A stretch of 15,514 bases of DNA from Nitratidesulfovibrio sp044433065 (lineage in GTDB: Bacteria > Desulfobacterota > Desulfovibrionia > Desulfovibrionales > Desulfovibrionaceae): assembly GCA_044433065.1 (NCBI GenBank), contig JAWXUA010000060.1, forward strand, positions 1 to 15,514. The letters are read 5' to 3'. The notes under the pieces are model-generated. The model did not search any database. It was given only the letters and a program-made list of their open reading frames with translations, and had not been told where the DNA came from. The position numbers were made by a program, and so were the translations under genes. This document shows, piece by piece, positions 14,891 through 15,514 of the stretch (its first letter is position 1; every line of letters starts with the position of its first letter).

Positions 14891-14992
14891 CCCTCCCAGC
14901 GTTGCTCTCTGCTTCCGTAAGGCTCGAAGACGCGCCTAACTGCTGTCCTTCGGACCCTTCGGGCAGGCTAGCCCCCTCCTTCAAAACTTTTT
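14891..14992 (+). repeat. Dispersed intergenic repeat, copy C
   Basis: This is the inverted partner of 12582-12688, with small indels and a few substitutions. It contains GTCC-TTC-GGAC and CCC-TTC-GGG mini-hairpins at 14944-14963. Beyond its end, GCTCTTCGTGTGGT (15010-15023) and GCATGGAG (15033-15040) repeat the order seen at the window start, so the full element probably reaches about 15048. Confidence 0.88.
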
Positions 14993-15196
14993 GCTAGCGA
15001 TGATAGCTCGCTCTTCGTGTGGTATTGACGGCGCATGGAGGTTTTTTGGCTTTAAGATGGGGAAAAAGCCCCGTGAGCCTGTAAACTGCGCATATCGCCC
15101 TTTTTAGGGGATAATTTAAAAGTTGAAACAAATTAGTAACTTACCTTATTTTGCATTAAAAAGCTAAAAAAAAGTAAAAAAAATGCAAAAAAAAGC

Positions 15197-15225
15197 TTGC
15201 ATAGTTCAGACTTTTTCTCTAATTA
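15197..15225 (+). promoter_or_regulatory. tRNA-Phe promoter
   Basis: TTGCAT (15197-15202) and TAATTA (15220-15225) are spaced by 17 bases and end 13 bases before the tRNA. A-tracts upstream are consistent with a strong stable-RNA promoter. Confidence 0.6.
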
Positions 15226-15238
15226 TCTTCTCCGCGGC

Positions 15239-15314
15239 GCCGAGGTAGCTCAGTTGGTAGAGCAGGGGACTGAAAATCCCCGTGTCGGCAGTTCAATTCT
15301 GTCCCTCGGCACCA
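15239..15314 (+). tRNA. tRNA-Phe (anticodon GAA), CCA encoded
   Basis: The cloverleaf is complete. Acceptor stem GCCGAGG pairs with CCTCGGC, the D arm is GCTC-AGTTGGTA-GAGC, the anticodon arm is GGGGA-CTGAAAA-TCCCC with anticodon GAA, and the T arm is GGCAG-TTCAATT-CTGTC (one wobble pair), followed by discriminator A and an encoded CCA. The length is 76 nt. Confidence 0.97.
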
Positions 15315-15328
15315 TCAAATGGTGAAAT

Positions 15329-15363
15329 AAAGGCATTTACGTGAAAACGTAGATGCCTTTTTT
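15329..15363 (+). terminator. Rho-independent terminator of tRNA-Phe
   Basis: AAAGGCATTTACGT (15329-15342) and ACGTAGATGCCTTT (15347-15360) form a 14-bp stem with one T-G wobble and a GAAA tetraloop, followed by a T run through 15363. It begins 15 bases after the tRNA. Confidence 0.95.
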
Positions 15364-15514
15364 GCGTTGTGTGGATTAGAGCTTCGTTCTTTTGGGTCTA
15401 CACCAAAGAAGGGGGCACAGGGCAAAAGAAGTTATTTTCAACGGACAAAAAAACTCAGTTCCGAAATTGTTTTTTAAGCCTTAGCCACAAAGAGCTTTGA
15501 CCCGCAAGCGATAA
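15364..15514. other. Right edge, no supported feature
   Basis: I see no gene, RNA or clear repeat in these 151 bases. I also see no direct repeat of the tRNA 3' end that would indicate an integrated element within the window. Confidence 0.5.

Larger units (their letters stand above)
14851..15238. other. Gene-free region before the tRNA
   Basis: The region contains repeat copy C (14891-14992) and its extension to about 15048, a small GGGG-AAAAAG-CCCC hairpin at 15059-15072, then AT-rich DNA with several A-tracts (15151-15194) that may act as curved DNA or an UP element for the tRNA promoter. No protein-coding gene is supported. Confidence 0.6.

Noticed and set aside
15315..15514. Integrated element at tRNA-Phe
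   Set aside because: No integrase gene and no direct repeat of the tRNA 3' end are visible in the window.

Overview
This looks like a chromosomal stretch from an anaerobic or microaerotolerant Gram-negative bacterium. The best guess is a sulfate-reducer-type proteobacterium of the Desulfovibrio group. That guess rests on gene content only: an FmdE-type protein with a zinc ribbon, a PaaK-like AMP-binding protein, a catalase, and a periplasmic binding protein paired with a sensor-fused MFS protein. No diagnostic rRNA is present, so the taxonomy is an inference. Gram-negative architecture is supported by a Sec signal peptide on a binding protein without a lipobox.

Left part (1-4005): a repeat-rich, gene-free edge is followed by three co-directional genes: a glycerophosphodiester phosphodiesterase, an FmdE-family protein and glmS. 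A 5 x 15 bp tandem repeat and a long hairpin separate glmS from the convergent catalase gene.

Middle (4030-11355): catalase katA reads leftward. Divergent from it, across a 357 bp region with nested palindromes and a good promoter, is an AT-richer three-gene cassette: (i) a secreted ABC_sub_bind-family binding protein, (ii) an 864-residue membrane protein with two N-terminal extracytoplasmic domains followed by a complete MFS transporter, and (iii) a 511-residue soluble protein I do not recognise. The cassette ends in a classic rho-independent terminator. It is the best candidate for an undescribed system, perhaps ligand-sensing transport coupled to an enzyme; that function is inference.

Right part (11392-15514): a leftward mutM carries an unusual insertion made of two different in-frame tandem repeats. 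A leftward PaaK-like gene and a rightward TTG-initiated small gene, possibly PLD-like, are bracketed by two inverted copies of an approximately 100 bp intergenic repeat. Part of this repeat recurs at the left edge of the window. A tRNA-Phe(GAA) with its own promoter and terminator closes the window.
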